Assembly (NCBI GenBank): GCA_001314625.1
Contig: LJSH01000001.1
Coordinates: 310,001-374,000 of the forward strand
Direction of reading: 5' to 3'
DNA from: Oceanicaulis sp. HLUCCA04
Lineage (GTDB): Bacteria; Pseudomonadota; Alphaproteobacteria; Caulobacterales; Maricaulaceae
Length of the DNA stretch: 64,000 bases
Below the pieces are notes generated by a model, which was not told the origin of the DNA, did not search any database, and saw nothing but the letters and a program-made list of their open reading frames with translations. Shown piece by piece: positions 54,099 to 63,072 of the stretch. Every line of letters starts with the position of its first letter. The first letter of the stretch is position 1. A program made the position numbers and the translations under genes.

Positions 54099-55549
54099 GC
54101 TGCATCCTTGAGGCTGGAGAAAGCGGCCAGCGCCCGCTCGCGCGCCTTGCTGTGGTCAATGATCGGGCGGGGATAGTCCTCACCCAGCGTCACGCCTGCC
54201 TGGGAGAGTATCCCGGCCGGCGCAGCCCACGGCGCGTGTATGAACTTGTCGGGAACATTTTTGAGCTCTGGCACCCATTCGCGCACATAGGCACCTGAAC
54301 CATCGAACTTTTCGCCCTGGGTGACCGGGTTGAAAATCCGGAAGTACGGGGCCGCGTCCGCCCCCGATCCCGCCACCCATTGCCAGCTCGCAGCGTTATT
54401 GGCCAGGTCCGCGTCAACCAAGGTGTCCCAGAACCATTCCTCGCCCCGGCGCCAGTCGATCAGCAGATGCTTGGTGAGGAAGGACGCTACAATCATCCGT
54501 ACCCTGTTGTGCATCCAGCCGGTCTGCCAGAGCTGGCGCATGCCGGCGTCGACAATCGGATAGCCGGTCTGGCCCCTGGTCCAGCGCTTGAAAACCGATT
54601 CCTCAAAATGCCAGGGAAAGCCATTGAATTTTTGTTGGTAATTGGAATCAGGCAAATCATCGAAATGGTATAGCAGGTTGTACGAAAACTCCCGCCAGCC
54701 AATCTCCTTCAGGAAGGTCTCCCTGCCCTGTCCGGCCGGAACGTGCCGGACGGCGTAATGCCAGATCTGGCGCGGCGAAATTTCGCCGAAGTGCAAGTGC
54801 GGTGACAGGCGGGAGGTTCCCTCCACACCGGGCAGGTTTCGGGTATCGGAATAGTCTTTAGCGGCTTCCTCGCAGAACCGCTCAAGACGTTGCCACGCTC
54901 CCGCTTCTCCGGGTGTCCAGACAGGACCGAACCCCGTGGCCCAGTCGGGCGATGAGGGCAGCAACCCCCAGAGCGATAATGCATCGCTGTGCACGCCCTT
55001 GGAGCCATCAGCTATCAAGGACGGTCTAGGCAGGGGGGCGATGTCGTCACAATGGGGGGCCAGTGCGCGGAAATACGGTGAATATACCCGATAGGGTCTG
55101 CCATCCTTGGTCGTCAGATTCCATGGCTCGACCAGCAGGGAGCCGTTGAAGGTCTCTACCGCACAGCCCCGGTCCCTGAGATGCGCCTTGATCCGGGAAT
55201 CGCGCGCTATGGTGAATGGCTCATAGCACCGGTTCCAGAAGACCGTGCGCGCCCCCAGCTCGTCAGCCAGCCCCGTGACCACGTCAAATGCGTCACCCCG
55301 GCGCAGCACCAGTTGTGTGCCCAGTGCTTCCAGCTGTTGAGCCAATGCAGACAGGCTGTGGTGCAGCCACCAGCGCGAAGCGCCGCCCCGCAGCCACTTT
55401 CGGGGCGTCTTATCATCCAGCACATAAAGGCAAATGATAGGTGCACCGGTATTCACCGCCGCCAGAAGGGCGGGATTGTCGGCCAGACGCAGATCCTGAC
55501 GAAACCATACGATGACGGGATGTTGCGCAGATTGATCTGAATTGGACAC
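54095..55549 (-). CDS. phr: Class I CPD photolyase (deoxyribodipyrimidine photo-lyase)
   Basis: Light-driven repair of cyclobutane pyrimidine dimers. N-terminal antenna domain starts VIVWFRQDLRLADNPAL; the FAD-binding domain carries LHFGEISPRQIWH, WREFSYNLLYHFDDLPDSN, MHNRVRMIVASFLTKHLLID and NNAASWQWVAGSGADAAPY. The 484-residue length is normal. The start is a GTG without a clear ribosome-binding site, about 40 bases downstream of a predicted ECF-type promoter. First gene of the minus-strand operon with the oxidase, DUF1365 and methyltransferase genes. Confidence 0.95.
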   Translation of the reverse strand: MSNSDQSAQHPVIVWFRQDLRLADNPALLAAVNTGAPIICLYVLDDKTPRKWLRGGASRWWLHHSLSALAQQLEALGTQLVLRRGDAFDVVTGLADELGARTVFWNRCYEPFTIARDSRIKAHLRDRGCAVETFNGSLLVEPWNLTTKDGRPYRVYSPYFRALAPHCDDIAPLPRPSLIADGSKGVHSDALSLWGLLPSSPDWATGFGPVWTPGEAGAWQRLERFCEEAAKDYSDTRNLPGVEGTSRLSPHLHFGEISPRQIWHYAVRHVPAGQGRETFLKEIGWREFSYNLLYHFDDLPDSNYQQKFNGFPWHFEESVFKRWTRGQTGYPIVDAGMRQLWQTGWMHNRVRMIVASFLTKHLLIDWRRGEEWFWDTLVDADLANNAASWQWVAGSGADAAPYFRIFNPVTQGEKFDGSGAYVREWVPELKNVPDKFIHAPWAAPAGILSQAGVTLGEDYPRPIIDHSKARERALAAFSSLKDAA

Positions 55550-55595
55550 GATAAAACAAGCCGCAGTGCAAGGATGACGAAAATACCTATGTCAG

Positions 55596-55625
55596 TTATT
55601 ACGAGCGCAACCGGGGCGCGGATCA
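55596..55625 (-). promoter_or_regulatory. Candidate ECF11 (RpoE/ChrR-type) promoter of the photolyase operon
   Basis: Read on the minus strand, TGATCC (55625-55620) is followed after exactly 18 bases by TAATAA (55601-55596). The predicted start site lies about 40 bases ahead of the photolyase GTG. The motif and spacing are identical in form to the element at 46852 in front of the chrR-like operon. Confidence 0.65.
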
Positions 55626-55670
55626 GCCCAAACGGATCGCGCTGCACCTGCAAGGAAAGATACGACGCCC

Positions 55671-56534
55671 ATGACTGCTCCCAACGCTGTTGTAACGCTC
55701 GCGCGCGGACCCCATAGCGCCTTTGAGATCGGCAATGCCCGCCCGCTGACCTTTATCGCCGGTCCGTGCCAGCTGGAAAGCCGCCAGCACGGGCTGGAAG
55801 TGTCCCATGCCATCCGGGAAATCGCTGACCGGCTCGGCTGCCAGATCATCTACAAGACGTCTTTCGACAAGGCCAACCGTACCAGCGCGAACGCCCAGAG
55901 GGGGCTCGGGCTGGAGGACTCCCTGCCGATCTTCGCGGAAATCCGCGAAACCACCGGGCTTCCTGTGCTGACGGATATTCACACAGCCGAGCAATGCGCC
56001 ATCGCGGCGCAGGCCGTCGATGTACTGCAAATCCCCGCTTTCTTGTGCCGTCAGACTGATTTGCTGATCGCTGCGGCGCAGACCGGGAAGGTGATCAACG
56101 TCAAGAAGGGCCAGTTCCTGGCGCCCTGGGACATGAAAAACGTCGTCGCCAAGATCACCAGCGCAGGCAATGGCAATGTGCTGGCCTGTGAGCGTGGCGC
56201 GAGCTTTGGCTACAACACGCTGGTCTCTGACATGCGGGCCCTGCCGATCATGGCTCAGATTGGCTGCCCGGTCGTTTTCGACGCCACGCATTCGGTCCAG
56301 CAGCCCGGCGGGCAAGGTGGTTCGTCAGGCGGACAGCGCGAGTTCGTGCCGTATCTGGCGCGCGCAGCCGTTTCCATAGGCGTTGCCGCCGTCTTCATGG
56401 AAACGCATCCCGATCCGGACAACGCGCCTTCCGATGGGCCCAACATGATCCCCTTGAAACATTTCGAGGCGATAGCCCGCGATCTCCTGGAGTTCGACCG
56501 CATGGCCAAGGCCAACCCCGTGATGGCGATCTAG
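55671..56534 (+). CDS. kdsA: 3-deoxy-8-phosphooctulonate (KDO-8-P) synthase KdsA
   Basis: Condenses arabinose 5-phosphate with phosphoenolpyruvate to KDO-8-phosphate for lipopolysaccharide core. [42 protein letters not shown] and [12 protein letters not shown] are family motifs; 287 residues is normal. The cysteine in AGPCQ occupies the metal-ligand position of metal-dependent enzymes, where the E. coli type has asparagine. It is followed by hldE after seven bases, grouping two LPS-core sugar genes. Confidence 0.96.
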   Translation: MTAPNAVVTLARGPHSAFEIGNARPLTFIAGPCQLESRQHGLEVSHAIREIADRLGCQIIYKTSFDKANRTSANAQRGLGLEDSLPIFAEIRETTGLPVLTDIHTAEQCAIAAQAVDVLQIPAFLCRQTDLLIAAAQTGKVINVKKGQFLAPWDMKNVVAKITSAGNGNVLACERGASFGYNTLVSDMRALPIMAQIGCPVVFDATHSVQQPGGQGGSSGGQREFVPYLARAAVSIGVAAVFMETHPDPDNAPSDGPNMIPLKHFEAIARDLLEFDRMAKANPVMAI

Positions 56535-56541
56535 GCCCGGC

Positions 56542-58011
56542 ATGCAGCGTCAGGAAGCCTCCATCCTGCTCGGTGCGATTGTCGGCAAGCGTGCGCTTGT
56601 CATCGGCGATGTGCTTCTGGATTCCTTCGTCTACGGCGAGGTCAAACGCATCTCGCGCGAAGCGCCGGTGCCCGTTCTGGCCGAAACCCGCCGGGTTCAG
56701 ATGCTGGGCGGGGCGGGCAATCTGGTGCGCAATATCGTCAGTCTCGGCGGGTCTGCCAGCGCGGTCAGCGTTGTCGGCAGAGACGCCGATGGCCAGTCGG
56801 TTGAGGAGCAGCTTGCCGCTTGCGGCGCAGACAGCTGCACCCTGGTGCGCGAAGATGGACGCAAGACGCCGACAAAGACCCGCTATGTGTCCGGCGGCCA
56901 GCAGATGTTCTGCGTGGATTGTGATCCGGGGAAGTCCATCAGCGATGACAGCGCGAAGGCCCTTCTGGCGGCTGCCCGCAACGGCATGGCGGACGCAGAT
57001 GTCGTCATCCTGTCCGATTATGGACGCGGTATGCTGACACCGGCCGTGTGCCGCGAAATTATTGCGCTCGCGCGAAGCGCCGGAAAGCCGGTTTGTGTTG
57101 ATCCCAGAGGGGCTGACTACACCCGCTATGACGGCGCATTCCTGATCAAGCCGAATGCCCAGGAACTCGCTGACGAGACGGGCCTGCCTGTCGATTCCGA
57201 TTTGGAAGTGGAAACCGCACTTCGCACACTGAGAACCCGTCTGCCCGGCACATCGTCCCTGATCGTCACGCGTGGCGGAAAGGGCATGAGCCTTCATGAA
57301 GCCGGCACGGTTCATCATCATCGCGCGCAGCAGAGATCCGTGTTTGACGTGTCGGGCGCAGGCGACACGGCGCTCGCTGCGCTGTCGCTGGCCGTCGCGG
57401 CCGGTGTGCCGCTCATCGATGCAATGGCACTGGCAGATCTGGCTGCCGGAACAGCTGTCGGCAAGGCAGGTACGGCCACTGTGTCGCCCGAGGAATTGCT
57501 CGACGCCGCAATACCCGGCTCCGGCGACGCGGACTGGCGGGTGCTGTCACGGACCAAGGCTGCCAGTACGGTCGCATCATGGCATCGTGACGGGCTGAAG
57601 GTCGGCTTCACCAATGGCTGTTTTGACATTCTTCACCCCGGACATCTGGCCTCCTTGCGCCATGCCCGCTCGGTCTGCGACCGGCTGGTGGTCGGCCTGA
57701 ATTCCGATGCGTCAGTGACCCGGCTGAAAGGTGAGGGGCGGCCGGTAAATGAGGCGGCTCATCGCGCCGCCATGCTTGCGGCGCTGGAAAGCGTCGACCG
57801 GGTTGTCATTTTCGAAGAAGACACGCCTGAAGCGCTCATCCGCGCGATTGCACCTGACGTGCTCGTCAAGGGCGCCGATTACAAGCCGGACGATCTGCCG
57901 GGCGCGGAGTTCATCCGCTCGCGTGGCGGCGAGATCATCATTGCGCCCTTGCAGCCGGGCTTCTCCACCACGGCTCTGGTCGAGAAGATGAAAGCGGACG
58001 CCAAACGCTAG
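56542..58011 (+). CDS. hldE: Bifunctional heptose-7-phosphate kinase / heptose-1-phosphate adenylyltransferase HldE
   Basis: Two steps of ADP-heptose synthesis for LPS core. The N-terminal ribokinase-type domain (residues 1-320) has VIGDVLLDSFVYGEVKRIS, MLGGAGNLVRNIVSLGG and the catalytic DVSGAGDTALAAL. The C-terminal nucleotidyltransferase domain has GFTNGCFDILHPGHLASLR and VVGLNSDASVTRLKGEGRP. At 489 residues both domains are complete. The stop shares CTAG with that of the convergent DUF3089 gene. Genes for GmhA, GmhB and HldD are not in the window. Confidence 0.96.
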   Translation: MQRQEASILLGAIVGKRALVIGDVLLDSFVYGEVKRISREAPVPVLAETRRVQMLGGAGNLVRNIVSLGGSASAVSVVGRDADGQSVEEQLAACGADSCTLVREDGRKTPTKTRYVSGGQQMFCVDCDPGKSISDDSAKALLAAARNGMADADVVILSDYGRGMLTPAVCREIIALARSAGKPVCVDPRGADYTRYDGAFLIKPNAQELADETGLPVDSDLEVETALRTLRTRLPGTSSLIVTRGGKGMSLHEAGTVHHHRAQQRSVFDVSGAGDTALAALSLAVAAGVPLIDAMALADLAAGTAVGKAGTATVSPEELLDAAIPGSGDADWRVLSRTKAASTVASWHRDGLKVGFTNGCFDILHPGHLASLRHARSVCDRLVVGLNSDASVTRLKGEGRPVNEAAHRAAMLAALESVDRVVIFEEDTPEALIRAIAPDVLVKGADYKPDDLPGAEFIRSRGGEIIIAPLQPGFSTTALVEKMKADAKR

Positions 58012-59207
58012 TCAATCGGGCGCACCGGTACCGCGACAACTTCTTCAGCTTCAGGCAGTTCCGGTGCCCAGCGGCGCTCCTCGGCGAGCGTGGTTGCCAG
58101 TATCGCCGCACGCCGCGACACATCCGCTTCGAGATCGGCATAAAACAGATTGAATGGCGGTACCCGGCGTATCTCGGCAAGGCGAGACGGCCGCCGTAAG
58201 GTCCGCGAACGCGGCTGTTCGATGAAGAGCAGCCCGTTTCGGCACTGTGCGCCGGTCTGACTGGCCAGCGGTGAGGGGCGTTCGCCCAGCTCCAGGCCTT
58301 CCGCCGCAGCGCCCCCCTGGTGCAGGCGCGCCGGTGCGCGGCCGCCGGACAAATCCCACAGCAGCGGATTGACGCAAGCCAGTTCCAGCCCGCGCGTCGT
58401 CGCCAGCTCCCCATCGCCGAGCACCGTCATGCTGCGGTCAACGATTGCCTCGATACGGCGCGCTTCATCCTCACGCACAGGCATGAAGGTGACGACGCAG
58501 CGAATGGCTTCGCGAGAGTCGCATAAAGGTATGGACTGCAGCGGGCCATCAAATAGGCTGGCCGCAACCGGCGCTTCCAGCACATAGGCAGCAATGAGCC
58601 GCGCGATCAGGTTTTCGTCGCGCGAGACCACATCCAGCAAAAGCCGGGTCAGATGACCGCCGCCTTGACCTACGCCGACAAGAATGACCGGCCGCTCATC
58701 GCCAATGTCGGCAAGAAACTGCGAGAAGGCGGCACGCACATCGTCATAGGCCAGCGCACGGGCTTGCCGGGAATCCTCCCGGTTATTCATGTAGGCATAA
58801 AGGGCTGCATGACGGTAAAGCGGGGCAAAGACAGCGCCCGTGCCGGCGAACGGCCCGGCATAGTTCGGCAGATACAGTTGCTGCATCTGTTCGCGATGGC
58901 TGCGCCGGTCCAGTGACGAATTCCAGCTGCTGGCGCCCCGGTGCATGGTGGGGTGAACGAAAAAGACGGCAGGCTCCTCGTCCCCCAGCGCGGCCAGTAC
59001 AGGCCTGACCGCCCAGCTGTCCGGATCGGTGTAGTCGGGTGCTGGCGGAGGCTCATAGGTCTGGAACGGAATGCCCGGATCAAGAAGCGCCTGATAGATC
59101 TGGTCGCGCATGAGCCAGCTGGCCGCTGCGATCAGCACCAGAAAAATGCTGCCGGCTGCCAGCAATACCCAGGTGATCGGGCGAATGGATTGACCTGGCA
59201 TGCTCAT
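58008..59207 (-). CDS. DUF3089-like alpha/beta-hydrolase-fold protein without catalytic serine
   Basis: A 399-residue protein anchored by one N-terminal membrane helix (ITWVLLAAGSIFLVLIAAAS) with the rest probably periplasmic. AVFFVHPTMHRGASSWN, VFAPLYRHAALYAYM and the region YDDVRAAFSQFLADIGDERP match the DUF3089 family. Members normally have a GHSQG nucleophile elbow. Here it reads GVGQG (residues 178-182), so both the serine and its neighbouring histidine are lost and the protein is probably not a serine hydrolase. It is convergent with hldE and divergent from the DUF502 gene. Confidence 0.83.
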   Translation of the reverse strand: MSMPGQSIRPITWVLLAAGSIFLVLIAAASWLMRDQIYQALLDPGIPFQTYEPPPAPDYTDPDSWAVRPVLAALGDEEPAVFFVHPTMHRGASSWNSSLDRRSHREQMQQLYLPNYAGPFAGTGAVFAPLYRHAALYAYMNNREDSRQARALAYDDVRAAFSQFLADIGDERPVILVGVGQGGGHLTRLLLDVVSRDENLIARLIAAYVLEAPVAASLFDGPLQSIPLCDSREAIRCVVTFMPVREDEARRIEAIVDRSMTVLGDGELATTRGLELACVNPLLWDLSGGRAPARLHQGGAAAEGLELGERPSPLASQTGAQCRNGLLFIEQPRSRTLRRPSRLAEIRRVPPFNLFYADLEADVSRRAAILATTLAEERRWAPELPEAEEVVAVPVRPID

Positions 59208-59326
59208 GGCCTGAAACGTCTCTCGCTCTAGTCCTTTACCGCCAGCGGCGCTGGCAGTCGCGTTACAAGTTTGCCATCATCGCACCGGGCCGGGTAACCC
59301 CCTTTGATTCCGGGAGATGGATTTAC

Positions 59327-60028
59327 GTGCTGCGCTGGCTTCGAAACAGCTTTCTGACCGGAATTATCGTGGCCACGCCCGTAACGGTCACTGTGCTTCT
59401 TATCTACACCTTCATCAACTTTGTTGACTCCACCATCAAGCCGCTGATCCCGGACAGGTATAATCCGGAAACATACCTGCCCTTCGCCCTGCCGGGCATG
59501 GGCCTGATCATTGCGGTGCTGGGCCTGACGCTTCTGGGCGCGCTGGCGGCCAATATCTTCGGACGCAGCCTGCTGGCGGTGGGCGAACGTATCGTCAATA
59601 CCATGCCGCTGGTGCGCAATATCTACGGCGCGCTCAAGCAGCTCGTCGAGACGGCGCTGGGCGCCCAGAACAACGCCTTCAAGGACGTGGTGCTGGTCGA
59701 GTATCCGATGCCGGGCAGCTATGCGGTGGCCTTTGTAGCCTCCCACGGCAAGGGCGCGATCCGTCAGCATGTGGGCAAGGGCAAGGAGGAAGTGATCGGT
59801 GTGTTTGTGCCGACCACACCCAATCCGACCTCCGGCTTCCTTCTGTTCGTTCCACGCTCCAAGGCGATCCCGCTGGACATATCCATCGAGGAAGCTGCCA
59901 AGCTGATCATCTCCTTCGGACTGGTCACGCCTGACCGGCTACCGGAAGCGGCAAGTCTGGCGTCAGACAGCGATGCGCCCGGCGAGACGCCCGAACCGGA
60001 GCCCGCGGAACCGGCCGAGCCACGATAG
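59327..60028 (+). CDS. DUF502 family membrane protein
   Basis: A 233-residue protein with two membrane segments (SFLTGIIVATPVTVTVLLIY and GLIIAVLGLTLLGALAANIF) and a soluble domain containing MPLVRNIYGALKQLVETAL, VVLVEYPMPGSYAVAFV and VFVPTTPNPTSGFLLFVP, all typical of DUF502. The C-terminal tail is a Pro/Glu-rich low-complexity segment. Function is unknown. The start is a GTG. It is convergent with recG, a neighbour arrangement often seen in alphaproteobacteria. Confidence 0.92.
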   Translation: MLRWLRNSFLTGIIVATPVTVTVLLIYTFINFVDSTIKPLIPDRYNPETYLPFALPGMGLIIAVLGLTLLGALAANIFGRSLLAVGERIVNTMPLVRNIYGALKQLVETALGAQNNAFKDVVLVEYPMPGSYAVAFVASHGKGAIRQHVGKGKEEVIGVFVPTTPNPTSGFLLFVPRSKAIPLDISIEEAAKLIISFGLVTPDRLPEAASLASDSDAPGETPEPEPAEPAEPR

Positions 60029-60036
60029 GAAAGCGG

Positions 60037-62130
60037 TCAGGCTGAGCGCATCAGTTTCACGCCTTCATCGCGTTCAAACAAGTAGAGCAGGGTGCGCAGA
60101 GCCCCGCCGCGAGGGCCTTTGAGCGGTTCTTCGCGCGAAGCCTCAAGTTTCGCATAGTCGCTGGCGGTACTGAGCAGGCCGGCATGGGCGGCAAGGTCCG
60201 CAAAGCGATAGTCTGGCAGCCCGGACTGGCGCAGGCCCAGCGGGTCACCTGAACCTCTAAGCTTCCAGTCTTCCTCGGCGATGAAGAAGCCGTCATCACT
60301 CTCGCGCATGATTTCAAGGCGCCGCTGAGCGGTCTCGCCCAGCTTGTCATGATAGACCAGCAGACACGAGGACGGCTTGTCGCCCCGGCCCACACGGCCA
60401 CGCAGCTGATGCAGCTGGGCGAGGCCAAACCGCTCGGCATGTTCGATCACCATGATCGTCGCGTCGGGCGCATCGACGCCCACCTCGATCACGGTCGTGG
60501 CCACCAGAATATCGATCTCGCCATCGCGAAAGGAGCGCGCAATGCGTTCCTTGTCCCGGGCTGGCATGCGCCCGTGCAGCAGCCCCACGCGCGCCCGCAG
60601 GCTATTGGATAGCAAGTGGTAGCGCTCCTCTGCCGCCGCGAGGTCGGAGACATCACTTTCCTCCACCAGCGGGCAGACCCAGTAGGCGCGCTCGCCCCTG
60701 GCCACCGCGCGGCCAAGCCCTTCAATCACGTCGTCCAGACGCTCGCCAGGAATAACGCGGGTGGTGGGCGGGATACGCCCGGCCGGCTTTTCATCAAGGC
60801 GCGAGACATCAAGATCGCCATAAACAGCCAGGGTCAACGTGCGCGGGATCGGCGTTGCGCTCATCACCAGCGTGTCGGGCATCTGGCCCTTGGAGGTCAG
60901 GCGCTTGCGGTCGGAGACGCCAAAGCGGTGCTGCTCGTCAATGATCACAAGGCCCAGATCATGAAAGGCGACCGCGTCCTGAAACAGGGCATGGGTGCCG
61001 CACACGACATGCGCCTCGCCGTTTGAGATTGCGGCAGTCAGTTCCTCGCGGGCGCGGCCCTTGTCACGCCCGGTCAGGGTGATGGTGCGGATACCCGCCG
61101 CTTCCAGCAGCGGCGTCAGCACGGCGGCGTGCTGGCGGGCGAGAATCTCGGTCGGGGCCATCAGCGCCGTCTGCACACCGGCTTCTGCTGCATGGGCGGC
61201 ACACAGGGCCGCCACGAAGGTCTTGCCTGAACCGACATCACCGTGGACGAGGCGCATCATGCGCGTGGCGGCCTCCATATCGGTCTTTGCCGCCTCAAAT
61301 GCCCGCGCCTGCGCGCCCGTGGGCGTAAAGGGCGCAGCAGCGAGCACGGCTTTGACCTTGTCGCCTGCGCCTTTCAGCTCGCGGCCCTTTCTGGCCTTCC
61401 GGCTCGCGCGGGCAAGTTTCAGGGCCAGCTGGTGAGCCAGCAGCTCGTCAAAGGCGAGGCGCGTCCGGGCTAAATTGCCCGGTTCGAGATCGGCGGCTGA
61501 ACGCGGCGCATGGACAGCCCTCACAGCATCCGCCCAGAGCGGCCAGGAGGCCGCTTCTTGCATGGCCGGGTCGATCCACTCAGGAAGGTCAGGAACGCGC
61601 TCCAGCGCCGCCCTGACGGCCTTGCGCGCGACATTGACCGACAGGCCAGCTGTGAGCGGATAGACAGGCTGGATCAACTCCGCTTCGCTCAGCTCGCCGG
61701 GCCTAGCGATCAGGTCCGGGTGGACGATCTGGATTTCAGAACCGAAACGCTCCGCCTTGCCCGATACGATGCGCCTTTCGCCGGGCGGCAAAGTGCGCAT
61801 CAGATAATCTTTGCGCGCATTGAAGAAGACCAGATGAAGAAAGCCGCTATCGTCGCTGGCGCGCACCTTGTAGGGGGTTTTCAGGCTGGCAGGCGGCACA
61901 TGCGCCTCGATAGTCACTTCCAGCGTCACCAGTCCAGCTGCGCCGCCCATACCGCACTCGGCGACGCTGACCCGGCGCGAACGGTCCACAATCCCGGTGG
62001 GCAGGGTGAAGAGCGCGTCCTTCACGCGCGCGCCTCCAAACGCCTTGTCCAGCAGCACGGCCAGCTTCGGCCCGACACCCGGCAGGCTGGTCAGGTCGGC
62101 AAACAGGGGAAAGAGGGACTCAGGGCGCAT
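60037..62130 (-). CDS. recG: ATP-dependent DNA helicase RecG
   Basis: Remodels stalled replication forks and Holliday junctions. The wedge/OB domain lies in the first 260 residues (SLPGVGPKLAVLL). The helicase core has Walker A RLVHGDVGSGKTFVAAL, the DEQH box in IIDEQHRFGVSDR, VMSATPIPRTL, and motif VI QLRGRVGRGDKPS; the C-terminal REEPLKGPRGGALRTLLYLF is typical. The ATG at 62130 (MRPESLFPLFADL) gives 697 residues, matching the family; an upstream GTG at 62184 would add 18 unrelated residues. Confidence 0.96.
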   Translation of the reverse strand: MRPESLFPLFADLTSLPGVGPKLAVLLDKAFGGARVKDALFTLPTGIVDRSRRVSVAECGMGGAAGLVTLEVTIEAHVPPASLKTPYKVRASDDSGFLHLVFFNARKDYLMRTLPPGERRIVSGKAERFGSEIQIVHPDLIARPGELSEAELIQPVYPLTAGLSVNVARKAVRAALERVPDLPEWIDPAMQEAASWPLWADAVRAVHAPRSAADLEPGNLARTRLAFDELLAHQLALKLARASRKARKGRELKGAGDKVKAVLAAAPFTPTGAQARAFEAAKTDMEAATRMMRLVHGDVGSGKTFVAALCAAHAAEAGVQTALMAPTEILARQHAAVLTPLLEAAGIRTITLTGRDKGRAREELTAAISNGEAHVVCGTHALFQDAVAFHDLGLVIIDEQHRFGVSDRKRLTSKGQMPDTLVMSATPIPRTLTLAVYGDLDVSRLDEKPAGRIPPTTRVIPGERLDDVIEGLGRAVARGERAYWVCPLVEESDVSDLAAAEERYHLLSNSLRARVGLLHGRMPARDKERIARSFRDGEIDILVATTVIEVGVDAPDATIMVIEHAERFGLAQLHQLRGRVGRGDKPSSCLLVYHDKLGETAQRRLEIMRESDDGFFIAEEDWKLRGSGDPLGLRQSGLPDYRFADLAAHAGLLSTASDYAKLEASREEPLKGPRGGALRTLLYLFERDEGVKLMRSA

Positions 62131-62206
62131 GGGGGGAGTTTCGCGCGGGGGAGAGGTGGAGGGAAGGGCGGTAACGGTTGTCACCGCGCGGATTTCTCAC
62201 CGGCTG

Positions 62207-62959
62207 TCAGCGCCGCCCCCTCAACCCCGCCTTCACCAGCTCGGCGGTGCGCGTTTCGATGGCCGCTTCCAGCGCGGCGATGAAGGCTTTGGGGTCATCA
62301 CCCGGATGGATCGGGTCCAGCAGCTCGATAATCGCAAGGCCCGGATGAAACTCCCATTTCTGCTGCGGCCAGAAGACGCCCAGATTGGTGGCTACCGGAA
62401 TGACGGGCCGCCCCAGCTCTCTGGCCAGCCGGTAGACGCCCAGCCGGTAGCGCTTCTTGGTGCCGACCTGGCTCAATCCGCCTTCGGGGTAGATGAGCAC
62501 ATCGCGGCCAGACCGTTTGAGCGCTTCCAGACCGGTATCAAATCCGCCGCCTGTGCGCTTGCCGCCCGCATTGTCGACTACAACCGCTTCAAGCCGCCGC
62601 AATATCCAGCCCACCAGCGGGTATTTGAGCATGTGATCGCCGATCACATAGGTCAGCTCGCGATGACGCGAGACGAGACATATCCCGTCGCCCCAGGACT
62701 GGTGCTTTGACGCGAGCACCGCCGGTTCGGTGTCGGGCAGGACGTGCAGCCGCCGCACCAGCAGTTTCAGCCCGCACAGCGCCATCCAGCCCGTCAGGGC
62801 GCGGGTATAGAGCCAGATCGCGCCCACCGTGGCCCACCGCCCCGGTATCAGCGTGGCGGGCGCGACCACCAGCACCCCCATCATCACCGTGATGACCCAG
62901 TAGCCGGAATGGAAGATATGCGTTCGCAGGGCGTCCTCCCGTGGGCTTTGACCCGCCAT
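62207..62959 (-). CDS. plsC: 1-acyl-sn-glycerol-3-phosphate acyltransferase (PlsC family)
   Basis: Acylates lysophosphatidic acid to phosphatidic acid at the membrane. The catalytic H-x4-D motif is in ASKHQSWGDGICL and the phosphate-binding motif is YPEGGLSQVG; one or two hydrophobic segments precede them. I prefer the ATG at 62959 (250 residues). The longer frame to 63058 would leave only 14 bases to the divergent amidohydrolase start and no room for promoters. Confidence 0.9.
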   Translation of the reverse strand: MAGQSPREDALRTHIFHSGYWVITVMMGVLVVAPATLIPGRWATVGAIWLYTRALTGWMALCGLKLLVRRLHVLPDTEPAVLASKHQSWGDGICLVSRHRELTYVIGDHMLKYPLVGWILRRLEAVVVDNAGGKRTGGGFDTGLEALKRSGRDVLIYPEGGLSQVGTKKRYRLGVYRLARELGRPVIPVATNLGVFWPQQKWEFHPGLAIIELLDPIHPGDDPKAFIAALEAAIETRTAELVKAGLRGRR

Positions 62960-63072
62960 GATGGCGTGCGGGCCGATTCCGGCCAAGGGGAGGGCGCAGG
63001 GTGCAAGCGGGTTGACCAAAGGCATGTGGCGGTCTGTTCTGTCAGGCAGAAAAGACAAAGGGGATACTGACC

